A stretch of 64,000 nucleotides of DNA from Ascarosepion bandense (Eukaryota; Mollusca; Cephalopoda; Sepiida; Sepiidae). Of this stretch, positions 21,966-34,283 are shown one piece after another. The notes under the pieces are model-generated. The model saw nothing but the letters and a program-made list of their open reading frames with translations. It was not told the origin of the DNA and did no database searches. Position 1 is the stretch's first letter, and each line of letters begins with the position of its first letter. Made by a program: the position numbers and the translations under genes. The DNA is taken from assembly GCA_037127315.1 (NCBI GenBank), contig JBBBDQ010000192.1, positions 605,001 through 669,000 of the forward strand. The letters run 5' to 3'.

Positions 21966-23520
21966 TATTGTTTATCACTGGGCCTTATAGCCTAAGTGAT
22001 GATAGGCACTTTTGACATCCAGAGTACTAAATACTGTTTTTGGGCTATTTTTTTTTCTATCATCTTGTGTATTCTTGGCAGAGGGTAGGCATCCAGCAAA
22101 GTGAATGGTAAAATGATAAGCTTTTTTTTTTTCTATCATCTCGTGTATTTTTGGCAGAGGGTAGGCATCCAGCAAAGTAAATGGGTTTATCGTTTTACTA
22201 TTCACTTTTTTCCTGTTCTCAGAAGAGACTACAAAGTTTTGAGCTTTCCATGGCAAATGACTTGGTTCAATTATACCTTCCTTCAACATACGAGTAACTT
22301 CGGTTCTGATAAACTATTTATCTTTGGGTGTCGCTTAGATTTAGTAGCTACCAGTTTACAATCAAGTGTTAGAGTGCTGATTACAGCATTTTCATAGATG
22401 CTGGATCGCATACTTTAAAGGGTGGTTTAGTGGCTCCGAAGGGTATTTTTACTAATGAATGTTGACTCAACATTAAGTCACAACATAAATCCTTCATGAA
22501 TAGACATCTTACTCCTTGATGTACCCTTTATTTTTAAGTTAACCAAACAATATTCCAGTACTTTTATGAAAAGAAATAAGCTAGCCATCTCCACTTTTAG
22601 GCATGAGTAGGTTCGCCATAAATTTTCTTAGCATTGGGGAAGTTTTCTATGCTCCCCATCTCAATCCTTACTTTTAGTGGCTGTTTGTTAGCAGTGATTT
22701 TTATCATTATAGTTGATAGACAGCCAAATGTCTCCACTTATACCAAACAAGATACCGTTTTACTCATCTTTGTATTTTTACAAACTTTAGTCCAATGTCC
22801 CAGCTTACCATATGTAGCATTTGTTCCTTCTAGTGGGGCATAATGACCTTGCAGGTCTCTTGTCTTCCCTAGTTTTTCATACAGGGAAGGAGGGTACAAA
22901 ATAGGTGAAGAGGCTTCTAGTGTTACTGCATTAGTATCATACTTTTTAGCATTTTGCTAAATCTAATACACTCGCCTGATTATAGGCTTGCTGTAACATT
23001 AAAAAACATTATTTTTGAGTATTCTTTGTTAAACATCCATTGACTGAAGCCCATTTATTAAGGCATCTCATATCATTTTGGCTCGATAATGTTCCGCTGA
23101 TACCAAAGAAAATGAAGAGTTTTAATTTTACTAAGGCTTGATAGAATCCATCAGTTGAATCCAAGGACTGTTGACACCTTGTAGCCAATAAGTGTCTAGA
23201 AACCATTTCATTTCTCTTTTAGGTAGATACTGTCCAGTGTTGTTAAAGCTTTGTAGAAAGGTGCATCATTGAAATATTTGAAATATATTTCATGAGGTAG
23301 TCCAGATTATTTGAACTTTTATCGCAGTTGGTACTTCAGAAGTTTATGAAAGTTCTCTAGTTACTCTATTCTAGTTTAGTGTCAGATGTGTTGTGGACAG
23401 AGTAGATTAGCTGTTATCAAAATGGTTAACAATGAAAGTTCATTAAATTGTAGTAAAATTGTTAGAGACAATTCGTATTGGCTTAATTACATTTAATGAA
23501 CTCTGAATACAAACAAAGTT

Positions 23521-24602
23521 CTCGTGAATATATGTATTCAGGGCAGATTCATTAAATGGAGGAAATGGATCATAACAAAGTTAAAATTAAACAATATTTT
23601 TTTATATGTGAATAAAAAAAATGAAAATATATTTTTTTCTAAACTCAAAAATTCTTTCAGATTTGGTCTGACATGGTCTGGAAGCTTTCAGGAAGCTTTG
23701 TGTGTATAAACACATTTGCACCTGAGAGGATATTCTAAAAGTAATACCTCTTTTCTTTTTTTTTACACAGAAACTACAATGGATTCAGAGTGCATAATAA
23801 CATTAAATAGTAATTTTTCAACTGCAAAACACTTTTTTTTTTTTTTTTAAATTTTCTCCCCATCAGTGGCTATGCCTTTTCACCAATGACAATAAAGGAA
23901 TTTTCATTTTGTAAGTTGACAACTGTGTCCATAGCATGTCTTGACATGTACATAGTGGTTGCCACTGTGAAAATGCATTACCCACCTTCTGACTGCTTAT
24001 GTCCATTGTTTGGTTTTTATAACTGTTCAAGCATCAATTAATGTCAATTGATACCATGTTTTCTTTATATGGAGGAATTCAATAACAATACTTCATATGT
24101 ATTCTATGTTGGACATCATCTTACCAGTTTGCCACTTAGCTATTATCTGTAAGAAGGCAAAAAAATTGGATTGTTAGCAGGAAAGTTCAACTTCCTGTCT
24201 TAACTACAAAAGCTGCCTCTGATATTGTGTATGATATAATTTGAAACATTCTTTTCAGTCATAATCTTAGTTCAAATAAACCATATATTTATAATGGTGA
24301 CTTGTAAATTTTTCACTTTTCATTTGACAAGTATTGCTGTTATGCTTTCAAACCTTTGTTGTAAGCATGATCGTAACAAACAACCAATTAGACTTTGCAA
24401 GTACTAACTTTTTCATTAGTGAATAAATTGAATTATTATTTACATGAATATAATCTAAACTTTCAGATACTCTAATATATTTTTGATTTTCCTTAAAATT
24501 AAAAATTACATGTTTAATAATTAATTTTTGCCATGCAATATCTGCATACTTTTTTAAAAAATTTAATAATTCTTTATTTACATTTTTCTTAACTTTGCCA
24601 AG
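23521..24602. other. IPO9 intron, no supported gene
   Basis: AT-rich. About 23740-24250 contains minus-strand fragments such as KGIATDGEKI that faintly recall the end of a mariner transposase, but not enough to call. The acceptor is TTTGCCAAG. Confidence 0.45.
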
Positions 24603-24661
24603 TTATGTACGTACTGTTGTAAATAATACAGAAGATGCTGATAATCCTGTTGATTCTGATG
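24603..24661 (+). CDS. IPO9: Importin-9, internal exon E
   Basis: A 59-base exon. Its first base completes the Phe codon begun in exon D, then it reads YVRTVVNNTEDADNPVDSDG with one base left over before GTATGT. The closing NPVDSDG joins EILGFENL in the next exon, the same order as in importin-9. It is too short to be found from open frames alone and rests on phase and homology. Confidence 0.88.
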
Positions 24662-25497
24662 GTATGTAATAAATTTTTACTTCCTTATTTATTTTGTTAT
24701 ATTCAAACATTTTCTCTACCATTTTTATTATTTTTTTTATTCATAGAAAAACATTGATATAACACTAGCTCTTTTATAAAGAAGTTGTAGGTAAGCATAT
24801 CTTCATAATTTGTATTTCAGAAGAAAATTTTCTCAACATAAAACTAAATTGGTTTTAATAATCTACATATTTGCTAAAATAGTTTATGCACATTTTATTG
24901 ATCCAAACATTGTGCTTTTTTTTTTTTATTAACATCCAAGCTGCATGTATTTGTTGTTTTGCATTTAAATAATTTTTTTTATTAAGGTTGTTAAAATGAA
25001 GCATTTGTCTCCTATTATCTTGCTCTGAAATTTAATCTGTTTGATCTTTCATTTAATATATCATACACAAAAAAATTTGCCTGAATTTCAGGGATGAGGA
25101 GTTATTATTCACACTATTTACATACAGACTATTTTCCTTACAACAAAGATGAAGAAAATATTCTGCATATAAATAGTGTAAAAATTTTACAAATTTTAAA
25201 GTAAACTATTTGTGCACAGTGAGCAAAGTTTGAAAAGATCCTTACTTCAAACTACCATTTTATGAAAAATGTTTTGATTAAATTTTAGATCCTTGTTCCT
25301 TGGATCTTTTTCTCTGCTATATCATTGCCTTTGTATACAACTGAATTTAAGATTTTAAACAACTTTGTAAAATCAAGTCCAAATTATATTGCTGTGCTTT
25401 ATGTATTTTCATCTTTCACTTTTCACAATTCTGTTGTAATTCAAATCTAACAAGTTATAGTTTTATTCTTTTATGTCCATGACATTTTTTCCTATAG
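24662..25497. other. IPO9 intron, no gene
   Basis: AT-rich intron of 836 bases without recognisable genes or repeat families. The acceptor is TTTTTTCCTATAG. Confidence 0.7.
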
Positions 25498-25649
25498 GAG
25501 AAATACTTGGTTTTGAAAATTTGGTGTATAGTGTATTTGAATTTGTTCTTGGCCTTTTGGAGACTCCACGTTTCCGAGGAACTGTACGAAAATCTTGTGA
25601 TCAGATTTTGTTCTATATGATACTCTACATGCAGATTACTGAAGATCAA
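25498..25649 (+). CDS. IPO9: Importin-9, internal exon F
   Basis: A 152-base exon between CCTATAG and GTAAGT. Two bases finish the Gly codon from exon E, then it reads EILGFENLVYSVFEFVLGLL, ending ILYMQITEDQ in phase 0. The LGFENL-FS-FEFV and ILYMQITE motifs are well conserved in importin-9. Directly downstream, in the next intron, sits a plus-strand Ty3/gypsy element. Confidence 0.93.
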
Positions 25650-25784
25650 GTAAGTGACATTTGTTCTTCATTTTCATACTTACTGGTGCTAATGAAAAAC
25701 TTGTTTTATCTGTAAAGTAAAACTAATTGTTATAGTTATTGTATAAAATAACCTTTTCTTTTAATTTTAAATCACAGGTAAAAT

Positions 25785-28700
25785 TAACCAGATCATATGA
25801 GCAAAACCACGGCATTAGAAAATATTTAAAAAAAAACGGTGAGAATGCAACTGGATAGTGGATCGGATATAAGTATCATAAATATGAAAACCTGGTACAA
25901 GTTAAATAAACCAAGGTTGATGAAGACTAGTAAAGTGGCTAAAACGGTGACTGGAAAGAGGAGCAAATTTGAAGGTGAGCTAATTCTCAACGTAAATTTT
26001 CACAACCAAACAAAAAGACTAAAAACGTTCGTTATGAAAGGAACGAATAATCTGTTTGGCTCTGACTGGATGAGTGAATTTAATTTGTGGGATCTTCCCA
26101 TAAATTCTTATTGTAAAAATATAAGAGAAGACTCGCCTGACGTGACAACAATACTAAAGGAGGAAATAAAAAAAGATTTCCCGGAAGTATTCTCTGAAGG
26201 TTTGGGCAGATGTACCAAAACGTCGGCGATAATCAAATTAAAAGAAAACGTGACTCCGGTGTTCAAAAAGAAGAGAAACACACCTTATGTGGCTATTGAT
26301 AAAATTGACGCTGAGCTTGAAAGACTAGAAAAAATAGGCGTACTAACAAAAGTTAACTATAGCGATTGGGCCGCACCTGCTGTTTACGTAAAAAAGAAGA
26401 CGGGAGAGATTAGAATATGCGCTGATTTTTCGACCGGACTAAACAACGCCATCACTACCCTCTACCAAGCCCGGAGGAGGTATTTTCTAAGCTGAATGGC
26501 GGGAAGGTTTTTTCAAAAATAGACCTTAGTGACACATATCTCCAAATTCCAATGGAGAATGAAAGTTCAAAGCTATTGTGCATAAATACTCACAAGGGGC
26601 TTTACAAATACGAACGGTTAGCGTTCGGAATAAAAACAGCACCGGCGGTGTTCCAGCAGACAATGGACACTATGCTGGCAGGATTAGATTTCGCGATCGC
26701 ATATCTTGATGACATCCTAATAAAAAGCGAAACTGTTGAAGAACATAAGGGTCACCTACAGGAAGTTTTCAAAAGAATACAGAATTATGGCTTGAAGATA
26801 AAAGAAGGCAAATGTGATTTGTTGCTGGAAGAAATTAAATATCTGGGTCATATTATCAATAAAGATGGGAAAAAGCCAGACCCAAATCGCTCCCATGAGA
26901 TTCGAAATATGCCAGATCCAAAAAACGTAAAGACATTGCAAAGTTTTCTAGGTTTGGTGAGCTACTATCAGGAGTTCATTCCATATCTGCACAAGTTGCG
27001 TGCGCCTTTAAATGAGCTACTAAAAAAAGATAAAGTATGGTATCTGAGGATTGCAAGAAAGCATTTAAGGAGATAAAAGATAGACTTACATCAGATTTAT
27101 TTTTAGCTCACTACGATCCCAAATTAGACATCGTAATCGCTTGTGATGTTAGCACATATGGGATTGGTGCATGTATATTACACAAGTGGAAGGATGGACA
27201 AATAAAGCCGATTGCACATGCAAGCAGAACACTGCTCCCGGCTGAACAAAAATACTCACAAATCGAAAAGGAGGCACTGGCAATAGTGTTTGCAGTAACA
27301 AAGTTTCACAGATATATTCATGGAAGGAAATTCACATTGCAGACGGATCATAAACCGTTGTTGACCATTTACGGATCCAAAAAGGGACTCCCCACATATA
27401 CTGCAAATAGACTACTGAGATGGGGTACTTTGCTTCTAAATTACAATTTTGACTTACAACACTTAGCATCAACAAAAATTGGACACGCGGATGGGTTGTC
27501 GAGACTCATTCCGAAGTCAAACGAACCTTTAGAGGACACCGTTATAGCAGCATTAAAATCTGAAGTGGAAGTGAAGAATACTCTCACTGGAACGGTCAAA
27601 GATTTACCGGTGTCATTAGCAGATATAAAAAGGAAGCTTCAAAAGACGATTACATCAAAGATGTAAAAAATAAATTACTGGAAAAAGACCAACGAATGGC
27701 AGAAACTTTTTCTACGTGCGACAACGTATTACTCTATAGCAAAAGAGATGTAATTCCTAAAGTGTTACAAAGGAAAATACTGAAAGATTTTCATACGGAT
27801 CATCCTGGTGTGAATCGAATGAAAAGTTTAATGCGGTCGTAAGTGTTCTGGCCAGGCATGGAGGCGGACATTTCGGCCATGGTTGGAAAATGTGAGGGTT
27901 GTGCTCTGGCGGCGAAATCGCCACAAGTACTACAAAAGCCTTGACCAAAAACGGATAGACCGTGGTCAAGACTGCACATAGACTTTGCCGGTCCAATGGG
28001 TAAAACGTATTACTTAATTGTCGTAGATAGCTACAGCAAGTGGCCGGAAGTTTTTCAAATGAAACAACCCACAGCAAAAAATACTATAAACAGACTCCAT
28101 GAGCTTTTCGCAAGATTTGGAGTAGTAGACACAATTGTCAGTGACAACGGGTCACAATTTACATCAAAAGAGTTTAAGGAATTCTGCGATACATTTCAAG
28201 TGGAACATATAACCACATATCAGCTAGACCATTGCTATCACCCACATAGCAATGGTCTAGCTGAAAGATTCGTGGATACCCTAAAGAGAGCATTAAGGAA
28301 GGCTACGGGGACGCCCACAAAAACGGCTTTACAGTTATTCCTACAGGTATACAGAATTACGCCAAACAAAGCAGCACCATCAGCGCTGTCGCCAGCTGAA
28401 TTAATGTTCGCAAGAAAAGTACATTCGGTTTTTGATAAGCTAATTCCATCAAAGAAAGCTGATACACCTAATGTAAGCACACCCAAAAGAAAATTTGTGG
28501 TGAATGAAAAAGTGTTTTTCAAGAACTATAAAAACAACACTACGCCCTGGATGAAAGGCAAAATTAAAGGACGTATAGGGAACATGCTCTATGTGGTGCA
28601 AGGACCGAAATTTGAACATAGAACATGTAAATCAATTAAGAAAAAGATTTTCGGAAGAGACAACTGTTGCGCCTGAAGAGATGGATGAACATATGGAGGA

Positions 28701-28824
28701 TCTTTTTGATACTTTTGAGTTACAAATGCCTCAGGTACAAGAAGGTAGTACCAGGAAATCCACCCGCAAAAGGAAATTAACACACCAGTTGTCGGTAAAC
28801 CCGAAAAAGAAAAAATACGATTGA
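25785..28824 (+). pseudogene. Ty3/gypsy pol: protease, RT, RNase H, integrase
   Basis: A 5'-truncated pol, missing gag. Protease starts with the active-site motif MQLDSGSDISII (25845). Reverse transcriptase has FSKIDLSDTYLQIP and the catalytic YLDD at about 26702. RNase H (27070-27530) reads VIACDVSTYGIGACIL, then YSQIEKEALAIVF and TDHKPLLTI. Integrase includes the catalytic Asp in HIDFAGP, the second Asp in VSDNGSQF and the Glu in NGLAERF. A C-terminal basic tail ends at 28824. Frames break in an A run before 25839, near 26450 and 27040, with stops near 27840 and 27943. The protein family is the same as at 56849-61180. The insertion lies in the intron after exon F. Confidence 0.88.
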
Positions 28825-28827
28825 AGC

Positions 28828-29150
28828 AAAAGTCTTAGGAGGGGGGTGTCAGGGTGCCGCTCCTATTTGACTACAAATGGACTGTTCCCATTGCTATATA
28901 TAGCAATAGTGGATTCTCTACGGAAGAGTCATAGAGAGTCACTTGAGAGTCTCTAATGAGTTACTGAAGAGTCAGTGAAGAGTTAGACTTCTGGTGGCGT
29001 ACCGGAAGTAATCATGTATACAGACGCCTTACGACAGATTGGACTCTTGTATCTTTCTCTTGTAAATATTGCTAATCACTTCTGTACATACTAACCATCT
29101 TTCCGCGGAATACAACTTATATTCTGATTCTGTTGTTGAGTTATTCATTT
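28828..29150 (+). mobile_element. 3' LTR of the plus-strand Ty3/gypsy element
   Basis: The polypurine tract AGGAGGGGGG (28837-28846) is followed by TGTCAGGGTGCCGCTCC, the LTR start at 28847. Order and length match the LTR of the related element at 56849-57170, which begins (minus strand) TGTTCAGGAGTCACTCC. The right edge is uncertain: a primer-binding-site-like CTTGGCGACATAACAAG begins near 29154, so the LTR is about 300 bases. Confidence 0.7.
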
Positions 29151-31349
29151 ATACTTGGCGACATAACAAGAACGTACTAAACATTTTTCTTTTTCTTTTT
29201 CTTTTTTCTTTTTCTTTTTTTTTTTTTTCTCCGAATAGGAGCAAAGGAAAAGAAAAGAAAAAAAGAAATTATAACTAATGGTTTTTCTTTGTTGTCATTT
29301 TAAACCCGAGGAAAAAAAAGGAAGAAAGAAAAGACTTAGATTTGTTTTTATGTCAGGGAATGCCACGAACAATGGACACTGGTTTTGGCCACCAATGGGA
29401 ATTAACAATTGTCATTCTAAACCTAAAAGAAAGAGATAAATTCAATTGTTATTTTTTGCTGGGCATTAGTAATAGCTGAAAAAGAGATTTTACTTTTTAT
29501 TATTGTCTCCAAAAGGCTTTGTCTTGCTAGTGTGAATTGTGAAAAGAATTAAGATAACAAATATCTGATTCTGAGTTGAAGTAATTCAGAGAAGAGACAT
29601 TTAGCTTGACGTCAAGCAGGTAGGAAGGGTAGAGCAGATAATGAAAATATTTTCCCTCACAAAAAAATGTCGATAACTCGGAAATGGATCTTAAAAGCGC
29701 AGGTGTGGAAAATTCTTATCTCAGTGACAATGTCAATAGACCCTTGTCAACTTGTTTTGGGCAAAGCCAGTTCAAAAAGGTTAATAGGGATTAATTTTTT
29801 AAAAAATCCCCAAAATTGTTTTGTGAGAAAGAAAATTTGCCGGTTAAGTCCAGCCCAGAAAAGAGGTATGGGAAGATGACGTCATAAGACTGAGAGGAAT
29901 TTGAATGATCCTGTGAACCAGCGCCGAAAGGGGGAGACGATCAACAGTTGACATCATGGAAAGAAGACTAATCCCATTGGATAAACCAAAGGCAACAAGG
30001 AGTAGCAGCTAAGCTCAGCATTCTATTGGTTGCTGAGATGAAGGGTTAGACACCCAGCGACTGTCGGCTCCACACCATGACATGGGCATAAATACAGGGT
30101 CCTGAGGGACCAAAAATCATTTCCAGTTGCAGTTCAAGTCAGAGTGGAGTTCGAATCAGCAGCGGTTCGAGGCAGTTCGCAGTTAGTTGGAGTTACCGGC
30201 CCAGAGATGTAATAACAAACATAGGCGCCAGGTTGTTGGGCACCAACCGCAGAGCCTGCTGGCCAACCAGAGTTAGAGACAGACAAGAAGAGAATTTGCA
30301 GACAAAGTTTTTGAGATTGACAACTGAATGCAGTTTTCAGTTGCAGTTGAATTGGAGTTGCCAGTTGAATTCCAGTCAGCTCCTGGCCCAGAGATGTAAC
30401 AACGAAAATAGGCGCCATGTTGTTGGGTGCCAACTGCAGAGCCTGTCGGCGAACCAGTTAAAGACAGACAAGAGAATTTGCAGATAAAGTTTTGAGATCG
30501 ACAACTGAATGCAGTTTTCAGTTGTAGTTGGAGTTGTTGCTCGAGTGGCAGAGAGTTCGAGTTCCTGGTCCAGATATATAATGACAAAGAGATAATTGCC
30601 ACACAGTTGGGTGCCAAACATAGAAAATTGCCACCTACCAAAGATAGTTCCCAGCTGAAGAAGTAAAGAGACAGAGATGATTGCCATACCGTTGGGTGCC
30701 GACCGTAGAGAAGCCTGTCGCCAATCAACCAACCAGAGTTATGAGACAGACACAAAGAGACTTTGCAGACAAAGTTTGAAATTGCCAAATGAAGAGTTTT
30801 TGGTGAGAGTGTTCCAACCCGGAACAAGAAATCCACCTCGATTCCATTTCCAAAGATGAACCGTGCCAACCTACCCACAACCCAGCATTTCAGCAATTTC
30901 CGCAAGATTCCGGAAAATAAGAATCAAGTTGACTAGACTTATAATGAACTTAAAAACTCTGTTCAGAGCCTTGAGCTGTGGCCAGTCAGATTTCTCGTTA
31001 TTGCTTAGGAGAATAATTCGATTTACTTAAGAGAATTCCGTTCCGCTACCAGTTTGATAGAAGCAGAGATTGGGAATTATCCAAGAGACTATTGTGTATA
31101 TTCTTTATATAAAGATTTATTTTACTACACTTCAGACGTTGGTCCACTTATTTTTCTTGGTGCTATATTTCTTTCTTTTATTACTCGATTGTGTGCACGT
31201 TTCCTGGTTTGGTTTAGTTACTCACGTGACTACCTTGTGATTAATCAACGCAACGTGAGACAAGGGAGATCACTGTGAACAGAGTCAATCATTGACTAGC
31301 TATCTGGATCAAAACCAACAGTGAACGATCGGGAAGTGCCATATTGTTA
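29151..31349 (+). mobile_element. LTR-like block with tandem repeats
   Basis: No coding frame is credible. After a T/C and A/G tract, a block begins TGTCAGGGAATGCC at 29351 and closes near 31349 with ATATTGTTACA. It has a promoter-like region (CATAAATACAGGG near 30087). At about 30190-30830 four imperfect repeats of roughly 110-200 bases follow, marked by TTGGGTGCCAAC-type words (30237, 30426, 30609, 30694) and GACAGACAAGAGAATTTGCAG. TG/CA ends suggest a solo LTR of about 2 kb, but I see no matching target duplication. Open frames here on either strand come from the repeats. Confidence 0.5.
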
Positions 31350-31439
31350 CAAATGATGACGGAAAACAAAAAATGGAATGGTTATCACAAAATGAGAAAT
31401 TGGTACCAAGACCAGGACTCCATACAATGAAGTTCTTGC

Positions 31440-31730
31440 CTTCTCTGGAATATAAAAGGTGTCATCCATTACAAGCTGATGAAACATGGAATCACTGATC
31501 ATCACTGATTGTTGGCACCAACTTTATGGATAAACAAACATTACTTAATTTTCAGTTTTGTTAAATAAAAAAAGGTGACATTCTCCAACATGACAAATCA
31601 ATGTTAGACTGTAAAACAAACCCAAGAAAAAATGATTGTTAGGGTGGAGGAGTTCTTCACATTCTCCATATTCACCAAGTTTAGCACCTACAACATTTCA
31701 TGTGAAGAAATGTTCAGAAACAAGAAATTA
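31440..31730 (+). pseudogene. mariner transposase relic, C-terminal part
   Basis: The plus strand near 31570-31700 reads KKGDILQHDKSML and then, in another frame, LGWRSSSHSPYSPSLAPTTFH, the decayed form of the mariner motif around the second and third catalytic acids (HDNARPH and LGWE-PYSPDLAP). The third catalytic Asp is changed to Ser. Frames are broken and terminal repeats are not resolved. Confidence 0.65.
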
Positions 31731-31979
31731 AAAAGTTGTGTTTGTTTGTTTTTGTTTTTTTTTTGTGGGGGGAGGGGCCTCTTTAAATGTGAAATCAAAT
31801 ATTGACCTTCCCATTAGCTGCAATCATTGAAAATGAAAGTGATTACATTTTTGATAAATAATGTTGAATACATTTAATTATTTTCATTTCCTTTCTACAT
31901 AATTACTTTCCAAAAACCCTAATACATTGTCAATTTTCTTAAATAAAAGTTCTAAATTGTATATTTGACTTTTTTCTAG
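31731..31979. other. IPO9 intron, no gene
   Basis: AT-rich end of the intron with a G-rich interruption near 31767-31778 (GGGGGGAGGGG). The acceptor is TTTTTTCTAG. Confidence 0.6.
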
Positions 31980-32078
31980 GTTCGTATGTGGAGTAATGAT
32001 CCAGACCAGTTTGTAGAAGATGAAGATGATGACACCTTCTCTTATTCAGTGAGGATATCAGCTCAGGATTTGCTCTTA
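31980..32078 (+). CDS. IPO9: Importin-9, internal exon G with acidic loop
   Basis: A 99-base exon of 33 codons, phase 0 at both ends, followed by GTTAGT. It reads [20 protein letters not shown] then [13 protein letters not shown]. The run VEDEDDD is the acidic loop of a central HEAT repeat that importin-beta proteins use in cargo and Ran contacts; in importin-9 it lies within the solenoid that wraps histone H2A-H2B. The acidic run is fully kept here, supporting an intact gene. Confidence 0.95.
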
Positions 32079-34124
32079 GTTAGTTACAGTTTTGATTATA
32101 TAAAAATTAAGATATATAAGAATATCTTATTATATTAGCCATGAACATTAAAATCAAACTATTCAATAATTTGACCACTTCATATTCTAAATTTCTCTTA
32201 ATACAGCTGTTAATTTTTGTATGTAAACATTTGCCCTTGTTGAATATTTTAATACCTTGTCCATTGAATCAAATGTTTTTTTAAAAAAATTTACAACAAA
32301 AATATCATCAATAAATTTGAAATGATGTTTATGTAACCCCCCCCCCCCAAACAAATTTTGAAACATCAATAAAGGAAAAAATTCACTAGTGAACCAATAG
32401 TTAAAAAGTAAACAAAACAAATGTTCTCATTCATTAAGAATAAATAATTGAATACAATCAATAAATAAAAGTGCATTTGCTACAATTTCAAAAATTGCAG
32501 TCTTTTATAAAAAAGAAAATGTTATGCTTAAATTATTCATGCCAGTGTATAAGTAATTTAACAAATACAATGCATTAAATGTTCCTATTATAATGATTCC
32601 TTGTGATAATAGATCTTAAGTAAACTTGCTGAAACACTTATTTTAAAAATAAAACAAAGGCAAAAACAAATGAAAAAATAGGTACTTTTAATAATTAAAT
32701 ATTGTCAATGCATAATATAACAAAAATTATCAAGAAAAATATAAAAATAAATGGATAATTAAAATAAAAACTTAGACAAATATAAATACTTCAAATAAGA
32801 CATTGCTTTCATTGAGTAATGAAAACATGTCCATTCAATGTGACATCAGTGTCTAGTCCTTATTTGTTTCCTTATTTATTGGTTCATTTCTATTGTCATT
32901 AAATTAATAAGTCAAAGTGGTACATTTGATAATGAACTGTTCACTCTGACATTCTGTGTAAAATGTATATGTGCATTCCTTGTCATGGTAGGTTTCTTTG
33001 TTCCAACAGTGAAACTGTCTGAAGTTTCAACTCCTGGATAGTCACCCATGGTGATAAGGTAAAGTAGGAAGGACCAGATTGAACGTGACCAACCCCCAAT
33101 GTTGGAATAGGCAAAGATCCACATGATCTCAATTGGCCAAACTGGCAGAAGAGATTTGTGCTAGTCGGGATGGCATAACCATGGTGGGCCTTCACAGACT
33201 GAGTATCCAACATCCCAATGCAACTAGATTTGCCAGATCTTGCCTGTCCCAATCACCTTTGAACTGCAAGGAAGGTGCTTCTAGCCAAGTTTGTGGCTTT
33301 TTGCATGAATGGCCTTGTCAAATTCATTGAATCACAGCCTTCACTATTGCCACAATGGAGATAAAAAGAAATAAAGAGGATGATGATCTCAATGTGTGCA
33401 GCAGGTGCCATCAATTATTTAACATCAATTATTTAAATTTTATACAAAACCTTACATTTTCAATACTTGGAATTTTGGCCATATTATATTTTTCTCATTT
33501 AAAAAATATTAGCTACAAAAAATGTTTTTAAAAATAGACGGGAAATAAATTTGAGAACAAGATAGTTTTTAAATAAAAAATTAAATATTAAGTTTTAGAG
33601 ATTAGAATAAATTTTAAATGCTTTGACAATAATAATTTTTGTTTCCATTTACAAATTTAAAAAGGATTTTATATGCTAGACAGGAATTGTTGACTTATTG
33701 CTTTTTCATTCTTTTAGTTTAAATATTTGGCAAAATATTTCTTAAACCTGCTTATTACATTTTGGAAAAGAAAAGGCTAGCTTCTGTATCCTACTTGTAA
33801 AGGAAGAAAACTTGATAAAGGGAAAAAATGATATGATCATTTAGTTTCTATTATTTGCTTTTCTATGACTTATCCTTGAACTTTTGTAAAAAAAAAAAAA
33901 TCTTGTGTATAAGTTTACAACTCAAAAGTATAAGTATAACTCAAAATTATCACATTTTGTTTTGACAAGTTCATTCCCACCAAAAAAGATTTAGCTTATT
34001 TCACCCAACCAACTTCTAAAAGATTTGACTTCCTTTCTCTGAGTTAAGTTAGTGTATTCTTTAACAGTTTTTTTTTTTTTTTTTTTTTCTGAAAATTTGC
34101 TAATTTGTTATATTTTTATTTTAG
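32079..34124. other. IPO9 intron, no supported gene
   Basis: Very AT-rich with a C run at 32338-32348. A more GC-rich block at about 32930-33400 looks like an unclassified dispersed repeat. A 24-base T tract sits at about 34069-34088 before the acceptor TTTTAG. Confidence 0.5.
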
Positions 34125-34231
34125 TCTTTAGCAACAGAGTTTCCTAATGAAAGTGCCCCAGCTTTGTGCCATGCATTCACCCAACACATACAACAAGCAG
34201 AGATGGACAAAAATGCTGGCAGTCCTCATTG
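34125..34231 (+). CDS. IPO9: Importin-9, internal exon H
   Basis: A 107-base exon, phase 0 start, reading SLATEFPNESAPALCHAF then IQQAEMDKNAGSPHW, with two bases of a Trp codon before GTTAGT. The first base of the next exon completes TGG, giving HWWKIHESC as in importin-9. A perfect palindrome begins 53 bases after the donor. Confidence 0.92.
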
Positions 34232-34283
34232 GTTAGTCATTATAAATTCACTAAATAGCTGTTCTGTGCTTTCTCATAATATT

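Larger units (their letters stand above)
17755..23520 (-). pseudogene. Ty3/gypsy pol relic, split by a solo LTR and a SINE
   Basis: On the minus strand, from right to left: protease/RT linker and early RT (about 22400-21970: GIIEPSHLPWKAQNFVV, TLLDAYPLPKI, VFSTLDVKSAYHH); later RT beyond the solo LTR (about 20594-20400: MVFEASSKLS, YVYINNVTICEK); RNase H (about 19250-18900: FETDASECTIATTL); and integrase (about 18880-18160), including YERIALDSKG and SYNPQGNGQCKRYN. Many stops and shifts make it non-functional. A diverged direct repeat of about 65 bases at 17755-17830 and 23445-23515 (ending GAACTCTGAATACAAA) may be what is left of its LTRs. It is distinct from, and much older than, the other two Ty3/gypsy copies in the window. 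Confidence 0.8.

Noticed and set aside
23740..24250. Possible further mariner C-terminus on the minus strand
   Set aside because: Only KGIATDGEKI-like words match and the catalytic motifs are not recognisable; too weak to annotate.
30273..30905. 210-codon minus-strand frame with internal repeats
   Set aside because: It follows the tandem repeats of the LTR-like block; there is no family match and the opposite strand has equally long frames.
32930..33400. GC-richer block with 65-90 codon frames on both strands
   Set aside because: No family resemblance or splice context; noted only as a probable dispersed repeat.
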